Both the position numbers and the translations under genes were made by a program. Positions 23,088-31,398 of a stretch of 41,772 nt of DNA are shown here, piece after piece. The notes beneath the pieces were generated by a model, which saw nothing but the letters and a program-made list of their open reading frames with translations, searched no databases and was not told the origin of the DNA. This DNA comes from Candidatus Desulfovibrio intestinipullorum (GTDB lineage: Bacteria > Desulfobacterota > Desulfovibrionia > Desulfovibrionales > Desulfovibrionaceae): positions 1 to 41,772 of the forward strand of contig DXHV01000059.1 in the NCBI GenBank assembly GCA_019113165.1. The letters run 5' to 3'. Position 1 is the stretch's first letter. Every line of letters starts with the position of its first letter.

Positions 23088-25532
23088 ATGACCAGTACCC
23101 TTTCGACGTCTTCCCACGCAACCAGACAGTCCCTGCAGCGCCTCAGGCTCACGGCCCGGGGACAGGTGCAGGGGGTCGGCTTCCGGCCCTTCATCTTCCG
23201 CCTGGCCAGGGATCTGCAGCTGACAGGCTCCGTGGGCAATACCAGTGACGGCGTGCACATAGAGGTCCAGGGAAGGGAAGAACAGGTCCGGCGCTTTCCC
23301 GAACTGCTGCGCAGCACTCTGCCGCCTCTGGCCAGGCTCACGGGGCTTGAGATAGCGCCTGCGCCGGTACGGGAAGAGGAGACGGCGTTTCAGATCGTGC
23401 TGAGCCACGGCCAGCACGGGCACCATGTGCTCATCAGTCCGGATGTGGGCATTTGTGACGACTGTTTAGCCGATATGCACGATCCCCACAATAGGCGCTA
23501 TCAATATCCGTTCACCAATTGCACCAATTGCGGTCCGCGCTACACCATTACCCGTTCCATTCCCTATGACCGGCCCGTAACCTCCATGGCCTGCTTTCCG
23601 CTCTGTCCAGACTGTGCTCGGGAATACGGCGATCCCCTTGACCGCCGCTTTCATGCCCAGCCCATTGCCTGTCCGGTGTGCGGTCCCCATCTGTGGTTTG
23701 TGGAGGCCGGCGATCTGGCCTGTGGTCAGACAGAATGCACGGAACAAACCAGCTCTTCTGCCCTGCAGCGCACTGTGCAGGCCCTTCTCGATGGCAGGAT
23801 CGTGGCCCTGCGGGGCCTTGGCGGCTTTCAGCTGGCCTGCGATGCCCGCAACGAACAGAGTGTCGCCCTGCTGCGCACCCGCAAGCACCGTCCGCACAAG
23901 TCCTTTGCCCTCATGGCCAGGGACATGGCCACGGTCCGGCTCTTCTGTCATGTCAGTGCCGAAGAGGAAGCACTCATGACTGCACCGGCCAGGCCCGCTA
24001 TGGTGCTTTCCTGCAAAAAGGAACAGAAATTGCCGCTGGTTGCCCCGGATATCGGCACGCTGGCCTTCATGCTGCCAACAACGCCTTTGCATGTGGTGCT
24101 CTTTGATCTGCTTTTCGAACAGTGCCAGCATAAGGGGCTGCCTGTCCCTGTTCTGGTCATGACCTCGGGCAATGACAGCGGCGATCCCATCTGCCTTGGC
24201 AACAGGGAAGCCCTGCGTCGCCTGGCCCGCACGGCCGACTGCTTTCTCCTTCATGACAGGGACATCCTCTGCCGCGTGGACGACAGTGTGGTGCTCTGCG
24301 ACACGGCACTCGGGAAACCGGCTCCGCTCTTTCTGCGCCGGGCCAGGGGCTATGTGCCGTCGCCCATTGATCTCGGCCTTGAGTCCGACTGCTGCGTGCT
24401 GGGCACAGGGGCAGACCTCAAGGCCACCTGCTGCCTGACCAGGGGCGGCAATGCCTTTGTCGGCCAGCACACGGGCGATCTGGAACATCCGGCCACGGCA
24501 GCCTTTTACGAAGAAATTGTCCGTCACCTCTCTTCTCTTCTCGAAGTGACGCCAGGGCTTGTGGTGACCGATTTACACCCCGACTTCTATTCCAGCAGGG
24601 CCGGCGAGCGGATTGCCAGGGAACACGGCATTCCCCTGATCCGCCTGCAGCATCATGCCGCCCATGCCGCTGCCGTACTGGCAGAACACAGGCAGGAAGA
24701 GCCTGCCCTGGCCCTGATTCTGGACGGTTTCGGCCTTGGCTGCGACAAGACCGTCTGGGGCGGTGAACTGTTGCGCATGCACCTCGGGGCAGCCCGCTGG
24801 GAACGGGCAGGCCATCTGGCCCCCTTCCCCCTGCCAGGCGGGGACGCCGCCACGCACAATCCCTGGCGCATTGCCATGGGCCTTGCCCAGGCAGATGCCG
24901 ATCATCGCGCGTTCTGGACGCAGAAGCAGGGCGCTGAGGCCGGCATTGTGGCCCGGATGATCGAGCGCAACCTCAATACCCCGCTGACCTCCAGCTGCGG
25001 CCGGCTCTTTGATGCCGTCTCGGCCCAGCTTGGCCTGTGCAGCACCATCACCTACGAGGGACAGGCAGCCATCCGCCTTGAAACCTGCGCCCTGCAAATC
25101 ATGAACAAAAGAGATTCACTGACGCAACAGGCACAGGCCCTGACAGGGGATCTGCCGGCCATGCCGGCAGAGCGCCTGTGCATGCAGCAGGACGCCTCCC
25201 TGCTTGTCAGCAGCAAGGCGCTCTTTGCCCGCGTGCTCAGGCTGCAGGACCTGGGCCTTGCTGCGAGCCTCATTGCCCTGGATTTTCACTGGCAGCTGGC
25301 CCGGGCGCTCTCCTGTCTTGCCGCACAGGCCAGACGGGAGGAAGACGTCGTGGCCCTGGGCGGAGGCGTCCTCAACAATACTCTGCTGCGCGGCCTGCTC
25401 TGCTCGCTCCTTCAGGAACAGGGCTTTCGGGTGCTGTTGCCCCGTCTGCTTCCTCCGGGAGACGGCGGCCTGAGTCTTGGACAGGCCGTCTGGGGCCTCA
25501 TGCTGCACAGGCTTGGACAGAACCCTGCCTGA
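23088..25532 (+). CDS. hypF: Carbamoyltransferase HypF, NiFe-hydrogenase maturation
   Basis: An 814-residue cytoplasmic enzyme that makes carbamoyl-adenylate from carbamoyl phosphate and ATP and passes the carbamoyl to HypE. This builds the cyanide ligands of NiFe-hydrogenases. Domains in order: acylphosphatase (~18-105, RGQVQGVGFRPFIFRLA); zinc fingers with exact HypF spacing, Cys123/126, Cys145/148, Cys173/176 and Cys195/198 (gaps of 18, 24 and 18); a YrdC-like domain (~225-410); and a Kae1-like domain with the HHAAHAAAVLAEH iron/nucleotide motif. The ATG at 23088 has AGGAG 7 nt upstream. No other hyp gene is here, so maturation genes are scattered in this genome. It implies that a NiFe-hydrogenase exists elsewhere. 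Confidence 0.97.
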   Translation: MTSTLSTSSHATRQSLQRLRLTARGQVQGVGFRPFIFRLARDLQLTGSVGNTSDGVHIEVQGREEQVRRFPELLRSTLPPLARLTGLEIAPAPVREEETAFQIVLSHGQHGHHVLISPDVGICDDCLADMHDPHNRRYQYPFTNCTNCGPRYTITRSIPYDRPVTSMACFPLCPDCAREYGDPLDRRFHAQPIACPVCGPHLWFVEAGDLACGQTECTEQTSSSALQRTVQALLDGRIVALRGLGGFQLACDARNEQSVALLRTRKHRPHKSFALMARDMATVRLFCHVSAEEEALMTAPARPAMVLSCKKEQKLPLVAPDIGTLAFMLPTTPLHVVLFDLLFEQCQHKGLPVPVLVMTSGNDSGDPICLGNREALRRLARTADCFLLHDRDILCRVDDSVVLCDTALGKPAPLFLRRARGYVPSPIDLGLESDCCVLGTGADLKATCCLTRGGNAFVGQHTGDLEHPATAAFYEEIVRHLSSLLEVTPGLVVTDLHPDFYSSRAGERIAREHGIPLIRLQHHAAHAAAVLAEHRQEEPALALILDGFGLGCDKTVWGGELLRMHLGAARWERAGHLAPFPLPGGDAATHNPWRIAMGLAQADADHRAFWTQKQGAEAGIVARMIERNLNTPLTSSCGRLFDAVSAQLGLCSTITYEGQAAIRLETCALQIMNKRDSLTQQAQALTGDLPAMPAERLCMQQDASLLVSSKALFARVLRLQDLGLAASLIALDFHWQLARALSCLAAQARREEDVVALGGGVLNNTLLRGLLCSLLQEQGFRVLLPRLLPPGDGGLSLGQAVWGLMLHRLGQNPA

Positions 25533-25544
25533 AAAGGTGTCCGT

Positions 25545-26849
25545 CTACTTGCCGAAGCCGGCTATCACCCGGCCGTTGCGCAGACTGACCCGGCCCAGAG
25601 GCAGATCTCGCCACCACAGGCCTGCCTCCTTGCCTCGGAGGTCCGTGCGCATGCTGGCGCCGCTCAGAAGGGAGCGCACTTCACCTGGCTCCTGCAGGAC
25701 AATGGCCTGAGACGAGGGCTGCATGCAGACCCTGAGTCGTGCGTCAGCCTGAAAGCCGCCGGATCCCAGGCGTCCCAGGGGTGCGCCCTGCCAGACAAAG
25801 CCATCGGGCAGAAACGTTTCCGAGGCCCTGGGCAGAAAGCGCACCGTGCCCGAAAAGACCGCACAGCGGCCGTCGGGCAGGAGATCCGGCTGTACGGTTG
25901 CCGTGGCAAGCTGAGCCCTGGACACGTCGCAGCCGCCCGTGCCCTTCTGAACTGCTTTTTGGGCCTGCCCCTGTTCCAGGTCCGTGCCCATTGCGGCAGA
26001 GGAAGACGGTGCGGCCTGGGCCTTCTTGCGCAAGCGGGCTATGTAGAAGCCCTGGGCCTTCGAGCGGGTGCCGTCCACGCGCAGCGTGCCCTCGCTGCCT
26101 GCCCTGTCGTCCCAGACAAAGCCTGCAAAGGGTTCGATGGGATCGCGCACAAGCCCCAGCTCCTCTTCGGCATAGCACACCTGCAGCTCGTTCTCGTCGC
26201 TGTTTGTGGTGCAGGTCGAGTAGACAAGCACGCCGTCATCTGCAAGCAGGCTTGCGGCCCGTGCCAGCAGCCGGCGCTGCAGGGTGATGAGCGGCTGCAC
26301 CTTGCCCTCGTGCCAGACGTCCAGCACATGGGGATTCTTTTCCACCGTTCCCCAGCCGGAACAGGGGGGATCCAGCAGGATGGCCTGGCAGGAACCGGGC
26401 CTGAGGGGCAGGGCATCGCCCGAATAGGAACAGGTCCCGACCTGTATGCAGTTGCAGGCCTTGAGGGTCATGCGCAGGGTATTGAGCCTGGCATGGGAAA
26501 TTTCATTGGCGAGCACAAAGCCTTCCTCGCCCACGAGCTGCGCCAGCAGGCCGGTCTTGCTGCCCGGACTTGCGCAGACATCGACCACAGTCGCGCCCCG
26601 AGCCGGATTCAGGGCCAGCGGCGGCAGCATGGAAGAGCGATCCTGAATGTAGATGTAGCCAAAGAAGGCAGCCAGGGAGCTGCCCAGGGGAAAGGGCTCT
26701 TCCAGCAGACGAAAGCACAGGGGAGAGAAGGGTTCAGGCTCAAAGCGAAAGCCTTCGGCTTCAAGCAGTTCCCGGACAAAGGGGACAAGTTCCTCCCTGG
26801 CCGAGAGACGGAAGGAACGCAGAAAGGAAGGAGAATGGCTCGTTGTCAT
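25545..26849 (-). CDS. RsmF-like rRNA m5C methyltransferase (NOL1/NOP2/Sun)
   Basis: A 434-residue SAM-dependent RNA cytosine-C5 methyltransferase. Motif I is DVCASPGSKTG (~90-100). The two cysteines of the m5C mechanism are Cys163 in LLDPPCSGWGTV and Cys213 in VYSTCTTNSDENE. The order of domains, N-terminal helix bundle, Rossmann fold and a C-terminal PUA-like region ending DLRGKEAGLWWRDLPLGRVS, is like E. coli RsmF (YebU, 16S C1407), which has a similar tail. A stretch near residues 305-330 is Gln/Ser-rich. The start is uncertain: 26849, 26867 and 26912 are all in-frame ATGs and none has a clear ribosome binding site. It is convergent with hypF, 12 bp apart. Other members of the family (RsmB, RlmI) fit less well. 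Confidence 0.84.
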   Translation of the reverse strand: MTTSHSPSFLRSFRLSAREELVPFVRELLEAEGFRFEPEPFSPLCFRLLEEPFPLGSSLAAFFGYIYIQDRSSMLPPLALNPARGATVVDVCASPGSKTGLLAQLVGEEGFVLANEISHARLNTLRMTLKACNCIQVGTCSYSGDALPLRPGSCQAILLDPPCSGWGTVEKNPHVLDVWHEGKVQPLITLQRRLLARAASLLADDGVLVYSTCTTNSDENELQVCYAEEELGLVRDPIEPFAGFVWDDRAGSEGTLRVDGTRSKAQGFYIARLRKKAQAAPSSSAAMGTDLEQGQAQKAVQKGTGGCDVSRAQLATATVQPDLLPDGRCAVFSGTVRFLPRASETFLPDGFVWQGAPLGRLGSGGFQADARLRVCMQPSSQAIVLQEPGEVRSLLSGASMRTDLRGKEAGLWWRDLPLGRVSLRNGRVIAGFGK

Positions 26850-27362
26850 GCCCCCTTGTACCTGCATGCGAGGAGCTTGCCAAGCTGGCTGCCCTCCCGA
26901 AATGAAGGGCATGAACAGGCTCTCTGCGCACCCGCTCCCGCACCTGCCGCTTCACTCCAGGCAAAGGGACACGTCACGGGGACAGACACCTTCTGAAAAA
27001 CGGCTCTTCTGGCTTGTCTGCACCCTTGTGAAGCGCAGGTCTGCATAGTCAGGAAACAGACCTGTCGGCGCTTCTGCACAGGGATATGCAGCAGGGACCT
27101 GCTCCTTGTTCAGGCACGCACAAGACCTGCAAACCGCTTCTGCATGACAGACCATGCCGCTCTGCTCCCTTGTCAAATGAGCATTGCAGACGCCGGCAAG
27201 TCAGCGTACTATATTCATCCTTCCTGCGAGGAGCACATTCAGGGAGCAGCGCACACGTCTTCCTGCGTCCTGCCTCATGTGCAGTTCTGCTTGCAGCTCT
27301 CTGTCATTTTTGTCAGCATGGCGCAGACACCATTTCGCCAATACGCTTTTAGGAGACTACCT
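26850..27362. other. Divergent intergenic region, methyltransferase / FG-GAP gene
   Basis: 513 bp without a supported gene. There is an 8-bp inverted repeat, CAGGTCTG (27036-27043) with CAGACCTG (27057-27064), of unknown role. A candidate plus-strand promoter lies at 27184-27212. The methyltransferase start may lie inside this stretch (up to 26912). Confidence 0.4.
27184..27212 (+). promoter_or_regulatory. Candidate promoter of the FG-GAP repeat gene
   Basis: -35 TTGCAG (27184-27189), 17-nt spacer, -10 TACTAT (27207-27212). It gives a leader of about 145 nt to the ATG at 27363. Confidence 0.5.
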
Positions 27363-28649
27363 ATGCCTGTATTCCGTCGCACCCTTGCCCTGTGCTGCCT
27401 GCTGATGGCCAGCATGTGCCTGCCTCAGGCCGGCTTTGCAGCCAATCAGGGCAGAGACAATGGCATCATCTTCAATGAAACCGGAGAAGGCAACCGCTCT
27501 TCCGGCACCTATCTCAATCCCCAGTTCCGCTATCAGGGCTCCAATGCCACAGATGGTTCCCGTCTGCGTACCCAGCGCCTGAAACAGAACATGGCCGGCA
27601 TGCTGGTTGCCGACTTCAACGGCGACGGCAAGAATGAAATTGCCATCCTGGGCAACCATGATGTCGCCATCTATACATGGACCGGCAAGAATTCCCGCAT
27701 CCAGGAAATAGGCCGCCAGAGAATATCTGCTACGAACGACACCTTCAGCTTCCGCTACATGGACATTGATCGTGACCGTTCCCAGGACCTGGTCATCACC
27801 ACCTACAACGAAGAAGACAACAGGCCCTACACCTATTTCTACTCCTTCAAGGGCAACAAGTTCCGCGAACTGTGCCGCAGGGCTCCCTACTTCATCACCG
27901 TTGCCAAGATTCCGCCCTACTTCACCCCCACACTGGTCGGACAGGGCTGGGATTCCGTGCGTCTCTTTGCGCCTGGTGTGCGCCTTGTGGAGAAGAGGGG
28001 CGACAGCTACGCCCTGGGGACGCGTCTTGACCTGCCCAAGGGCACAACCTGCTACAACTTCGCCTGGATTCCTGCCGGCAAGCACTCCCGCGAACAGCTG
28101 GTCGTGCTGACGGAAGACGAACGCATCAAGCTCTATCAGGGCAACAACACCCTTATCCACACCACCATGGAACGCTTCTCCGGTTCCGCCGTGGGCATGG
28201 ATCACTACAAGGGCATGCCCGGCCTCGGCGTGGACAAGAACTATCAGCTGCCGACCAAGTACTTTGCGCCCATGAACCTCATCACTGCCGACATCGGCAA
28301 CCAGGGCGAGCCGGTTCTGCTGGTCAACAAGCCCATTTCCACAGCCTCCCAGCTCTTCGAGCGCTACCGCTACTTCCCGCAGGGCGAAATCCATGCCCTG
28401 TACTGGGATGGCGTCGGTCTGGCCCTGAAGTGGAAGACACGCCGCATCCGCGGTTCCGTGGCTGCCGTCGATCTGGCTGACGTGGACAACAACGGCATCC
28501 TGGACTTGGTGGTGGGCATCAACACCTCGCCCGATCTGGGTGTCGGCAGCAGGCAATGCATGATCACGGCCTATCCTCTGGATGTCAGTGCCATGAATCC
28601 CAACACGCCTGCGGATATGAGCGACTTTGAAGTCAACCCCAATTACTAA
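27363..28649 (+). CDS. Exported FG-GAP/VCBS repeat protein
   Basis: A 428-residue secreted or periplasmic protein. Residues 1-26 form a signal peptide with a basic start, a hydrophobic core and a cleavage site after QAGFA. The body has beta-propeller-type FG-GAP/VCBS blades with calcium-loop signatures: VADFNGDGKNEIAIL, YMDIDRDRSQDLVITT and LADVDNNGILDLVVG. Such propellers bind partners or carbohydrate, and no enzymatic residues are seen. The ATG at 27363 has TAGGAGA at ideal spacing; the longer open frame upstream is rejected because it destroys the signal peptide. It is followed by its own terminator and then purD, with no functional link evident. Function is unknown. Confidence 0.8.
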   Translation: MPVFRRTLALCCLLMASMCLPQAGFAANQGRDNGIIFNETGEGNRSSGTYLNPQFRYQGSNATDGSRLRTQRLKQNMAGMLVADFNGDGKNEIAILGNHDVAIYTWTGKNSRIQEIGRQRISATNDTFSFRYMDIDRDRSQDLVITTYNEEDNRPYTYFYSFKGNKFRELCRRAPYFITVAKIPPYFTPTLVGQGWDSVRLFAPGVRLVEKRGDSYALGTRLDLPKGTTCYNFAWIPAGKHSREQLVVLTEDERIKLYQGNNTLIHTTMERFSGSAVGMDHYKGMPGLGVDKNYQLPTKYFAPMNLITADIGNQGEPVLLVNKPISTASQLFERYRYFPQGEIHALYWDGVGLALKWKTRRIRGSVAAVDLADVDNNGILDLVVGINTSPDLGVGSRQCMITAYPLDVSAMNPNTPADMSDFEVNPNY

Positions 28650-28658
28650 CAAGAACGC

Positions 28659-28700
28659 AAATGTCCCTTGCCTGTGACAATGCAAGGGACATTTTCTTTT
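28659..28700 (+). terminator. Rho-independent terminator between the FG-GAP gene and purD
   Basis: A 13-bp perfect stem, AAATGTCCCTTGC (28659-28671) with GCAAGGGACATTT (28682-28694), then TCTTTT. Confidence 0.9.
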
Positions 28701-28724
28701 CTCAATACGCTTCAGGAGGTTCTC

Positions 28725-30023
28725 GTGCGCATTCTTGTCATTGGTTCAGGTGGAAGGGAGCACGCTCTGGTCTGGAAACTGGCCCAGAGCCCGCTCGTGA
28801 CAGAAATCTTTGTTGCTCCTGGCAATGGAGGCATGGACGGAGAGAAGATCACCAGCGTGCCGGTACGAGCAGATGACATTGCAGGACTTGTCAAACTGGC
28901 CAGAGACAAAAGGGTGGACATCGTGGTTCCCGGACCCGAGCTGGCCCTGACCATGGGCATTGCCGATGCACTCGAGATTGTCGGCATCCCCTGTTTTGGT
29001 CCGGACCGCTACTGTGCCCAGCTTGAGGGCAGCAAGTCCTTTGCCAAGAATGTCATGGAAAAGAGCGGTGTGCCCACCGCAGCCTGCGCCGTCTTCAGGG
29101 ACGCCAATGCAGCCAAGGACTTTGTGCGTGCCCAGGGTGCGCCCCTGGTCATCAAGGCCGATGGCCTTGCCGCCGGAAAGGGCGTCATTGTCGCCCAGAC
29201 CGAGCAGGAAGCCCTGGATGCCGTGGACAGCATCATGTGCCAGAAAAGCTTCGGCGAAGCCGGCGCCTGCGTTGTCATCGAGGAATGCCTCAAGGGAGAG
29301 GAAGTGTCCCTGCTCTGCCTGTGCGACGGCACCCATGTCGTGCCCCTGCCCTCGGCTCAGGACCACAAGGCGGCCTATGACGATGATACAGGCCCCAATA
29401 CAGGCGGCATGGGGGCCTACAGTCCTGCCCCCATCCTGCCCGACAGCGAGCTCGAACACATGAGCGATCTGGTCATCCGCCCCGTGCTGGAGCATCTTGC
29501 CCACGAAGGCCATCCCTTCACGGGCATTCTCTATGCCGGTCTCATGATGACGGAAAAAGGCCCCAAGGTTCTGGAATACAATGTTCGTTTCGGCGATCCC
29601 GAATGCCAGCCCCTGCTCTCGCGCCTGGACAGCGATCTCGCCAGCATCATCCTGGCCTGCGTCAGGGGCGAACTGAGCAGGGAACTTGTGCACTGCACCC
29701 CCAAGTCTGCCGTGGGCGTGGTGATCACGGCCTCCGGCTATCCCGGAAGCTACAACAAGGGGATGCCCATAGAGGGCATTGACGAGGCCGAGGCCCTGTC
29801 CGACGTCAAGGTCTTCCACAGTGGCACAAAGCGCGACGGCGACGCCGTTGTGGCCAACGGTGGCCGCATCCTTTGTGTCACGGCCCTGGGAGAAAGCCTG
29901 ACCCAGGCACGGGACAAGGCCTACGAGGCCGTGTCCCGCATCAGAATGCCTGACAGCCGTTTCCGCACGGATATCGGCCTCAAGGGCATACGCAGGCTGA
30001 ACGAACAACAACAGGAGGGATAA
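28725..30023 (+). CDS. purD: Phosphoribosylamine-glycine ligase
   Basis: ATP-grasp enzyme that joins glycine to phosphoribosylamine, the second step of de novo purine synthesis. The 432 residues begin VRILVIGSGGREHALVWKLA, the standard PurD N-terminus. The ATP-grasp centre is seen in PLVIKADGLAAGKGVIVA and GPNTGGMGAYSPAP, and the Mg/ATP site in VLEYNVRFGDPECQ. The start is GTG at 28725, with AGGAGG 5 nt upstream; an in-frame ATG at 28680 lies within the terminator and is rejected. The stop overlaps purE by one base (TAATG), so the two are translationally coupled. Confidence 0.97.
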   Translation: MRILVIGSGGREHALVWKLAQSPLVTEIFVAPGNGGMDGEKITSVPVRADDIAGLVKLARDKRVDIVVPGPELALTMGIADALEIVGIPCFGPDRYCAQLEGSKSFAKNVMEKSGVPTAACAVFRDANAAKDFVRAQGAPLVIKADGLAAGKGVIVAQTEQEALDAVDSIMCQKSFGEAGACVVIEECLKGEEVSLLCLCDGTHVVPLPSAQDHKAAYDDDTGPNTGGMGAYSPAPILPDSELEHMSDLVIRPVLEHLAHEGHPFTGILYAGLMMTEKGPKVLEYNVRFGDPECQPLLSRLDSDLASIILACVRGELSRELVHCTPKSAVGVVITASGYPGSYNKGMPIEGIDEAEALSDVKVFHSGTKRDGDAVVANGGRILCVTALGESLTQARDKAYEAVSRIRMPDSRFRTDIGLKGIRRLNEQQQEG

Positions 30024-30520
30024 TGGCACAGGTCGTCATTCTCATGGGTTCGGCCTCTGACGAGGAAAAGGTCGCTCCCTGCGTGTCTGTTCTCAAACAG
30101 CTGGGCATTTCCTGCCTTATCACCGTCTCCTCCGCGCACCGCACTCCTGAGCGCACCGCGCAGATTGTGGACGAACAGGAAGCTGCCGGTGCCCAGGTCT
30201 TCATCTGCGCTGCCGGCATGGCAGCCCATCTGGCCGGTGCCGTGGCAGCCCGCACAACCCGCCCTGTCATCGGCATTCCCATCTCCGGCTCGGCCTTTGG
30301 CGGCATGGACAGCCTGCTGTCCACCGTGCAGATGCCTCCCGGATTCCCTGTGGCCACAGTGGCCACGGACAAGGCAGGCGCCAAAAACAGCGCCTGGCTG
30401 GCAGCCCAGATCCTGGCCCTTGGCGATCCCGAACTGGCAGCCAGAATCAGGGAAGCCCGGGAACAGATGAAAAAGGACATTGAAAAGGTCGGCGCAGAAG
30501 TAACTGCTCGCTACGCCTAG
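30023..30520 (+). CDS. purE: N5-carboxyaminoimidazole ribonucleotide mutase
   Basis: A 165-residue class I PurE, moving the carboxyl of N5-CAIR to C4 in purine synthesis. The motifs MGSASDEEK, VSSAHRTPE (with the catalytic histidine), CAAGMAAHLAGAVAA and STVQMPPGFPVATVA are those of the bacterial class I enzyme rather than the class II AIR carboxylase. A partner purK would be expected, but none is in the window. The ATG overlaps the purD stop and has AGGAGGG upstream within purD. It ends just before a strong terminator. Confidence 0.96.
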   Translation: MAQVVILMGSASDEEKVAPCVSVLKQLGISCLITVSSAHRTPERTAQIVDEQEAAGAQVFICAAGMAAHLAGAVAARTTRPVIGIPISGSAFGGMDSLLSTVQMPPGFPVATVATDKAGAKNSAWLAAQILALGDPELAARIREAREQMKKDIEKVGAEVTARYA

Positions 30521-30553
30521 GCCTTGCAGGCCAACGACGGTTTTTACGTACTG

Positions 30554-30602
30554 GATGCAGCCCTGTGACACATGACGCGCACAGGGCTGCATCTTTTTTT
30601 TC
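30554..30602 (+). terminator. Rho-independent terminator of purDE
   Basis: A 14-bp perfect stem, GATGCAGCCCTGTG (30554-30567) with CACAGGGCTGCATC (30580-30593), then eight T. Confidence 0.95.
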
Positions 30603-30604
30603 GC

Positions 30605-30652
30605 ACAAAAAAACTCGTTCCCGGGCCGTTCTGGAGGCCTGCAGGAACGAGT
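30605..30652 (-). terminator. Minus-strand terminator behind the tRNA genes
   Basis: Read on the minus strand, ACTCGTTCC pairs with GGAACGAGT (plus coordinates 30644-30652 and 30613-30621), followed by seven T. It would back up the terminator at 30702 for the first tRNA-Ala copy. Confidence 0.75.
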
Positions 30653-30701
30653 CACTACAAAGGATTCACAAGGTGAATCTGTACAATTGCACAATGAAAA
30701 T

Positions 30702-30728
30702 GGGCTCGTGAGTTTTGCTCACGAGCCC
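30702..30728 (-). terminator. Terminator of tRNA-Ala copy A
   Basis: A perfect 11-bp stem, GGGCTCGTGAG with CTCACGAGCCC, 5-nt loop. On the minus strand it is followed by ATTTTCATT. It lies 10 nt past the tRNA 3' end. Confidence 0.8.
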
Positions 30729-30738
30729 GAAAAATTTC

Positions 30739-30814
<76 letters not shown>

Positions 30815-30826
30815 AACGACCAAAAC

Positions 30827-30855
30827 TTGATACGTGATCTTCTCCTGACTGTCAA
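30827..30855 (-). promoter_or_regulatory. Promoter of tRNA-Ala copy A
   Basis: On the minus strand, TTGACA (30855-30850), 17-nt spacer, TATCAA (30832-30827). An AT-rich stretch resembling an UP element lies just upstream (about 30860-30890). Confidence 0.8.
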
Positions 30856-31132
30856 CAAAAAATTTCCGATTTTTTGAAAATTTTTCGGTGACAGAGAAAG
30901 AGGCCCTGTTTCCTGTCTCGCCAGTTCCCCGGCACTGGAGTCTGTTCCTGTCCGCTGGCTGGTCTCTCTCCCGACACAACCCAAACTCTCTGCCCAGCCA
31001 CGCTGTCCAGACACAGTGTTTCGTCGCACTGCAAAGGACCGTGATTGAGGAGGCGGCTCTCTGGCCCATCCGGGACTCTGGCGTACTTGCTGCCGCACTG
31101 GGCCACAGTCACGTGCGCCTGACATGAAAAAA

Positions 31133-31160
31133 GGGCCCATGAGTCTTTCTCACGAGCCCG
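31133..31160 (-). terminator. Terminator of tRNA-Ala copy B
   Basis: An 11-position stem with two mismatches relative to copy A's, but followed on the minus strand by six T, a better tail than copy A. Confidence 0.75.
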
Positions 31161-31169
31161 GAAAATTTC

Positions 31170-31245
<76 letters not shown>

Positions 31246-31257
31246 AACGACCAAGAC

Positions 31258-31286
31258 TTGATACTCGATCTCGTTCCGACTGTCGA
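31258..31286 (-). promoter_or_regulatory. Promoter of tRNA-Ala copy B
   Basis: On the minus strand, TCGACA (31286-31281), 17-nt spacer, TATCAA (31263-31258), with an AT-rich upstream stretch (about 31290-31320). It has one change in the -35 relative to copy A. Confidence 0.75.
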
Positions 31287-31398
31287 TAGGAAAATGTCAC
31301 TTTTTTGAAATTTTTTTTTGTGTGACCCTTTCCTGCCGGCCTGAAAGGCGGAACTGGCGCTGCGGACAAGCCCTGATTGTTTTTTTGGAGAGAGGGTC

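Noticed and set aside
30856..31126. Possible additional tRNA or small gene between the two tRNA-Ala copies
   Set aside because: No cloverleaf, CCA end, or ribosome-binding-site-led frame was found; it looks like unrelated spacer.
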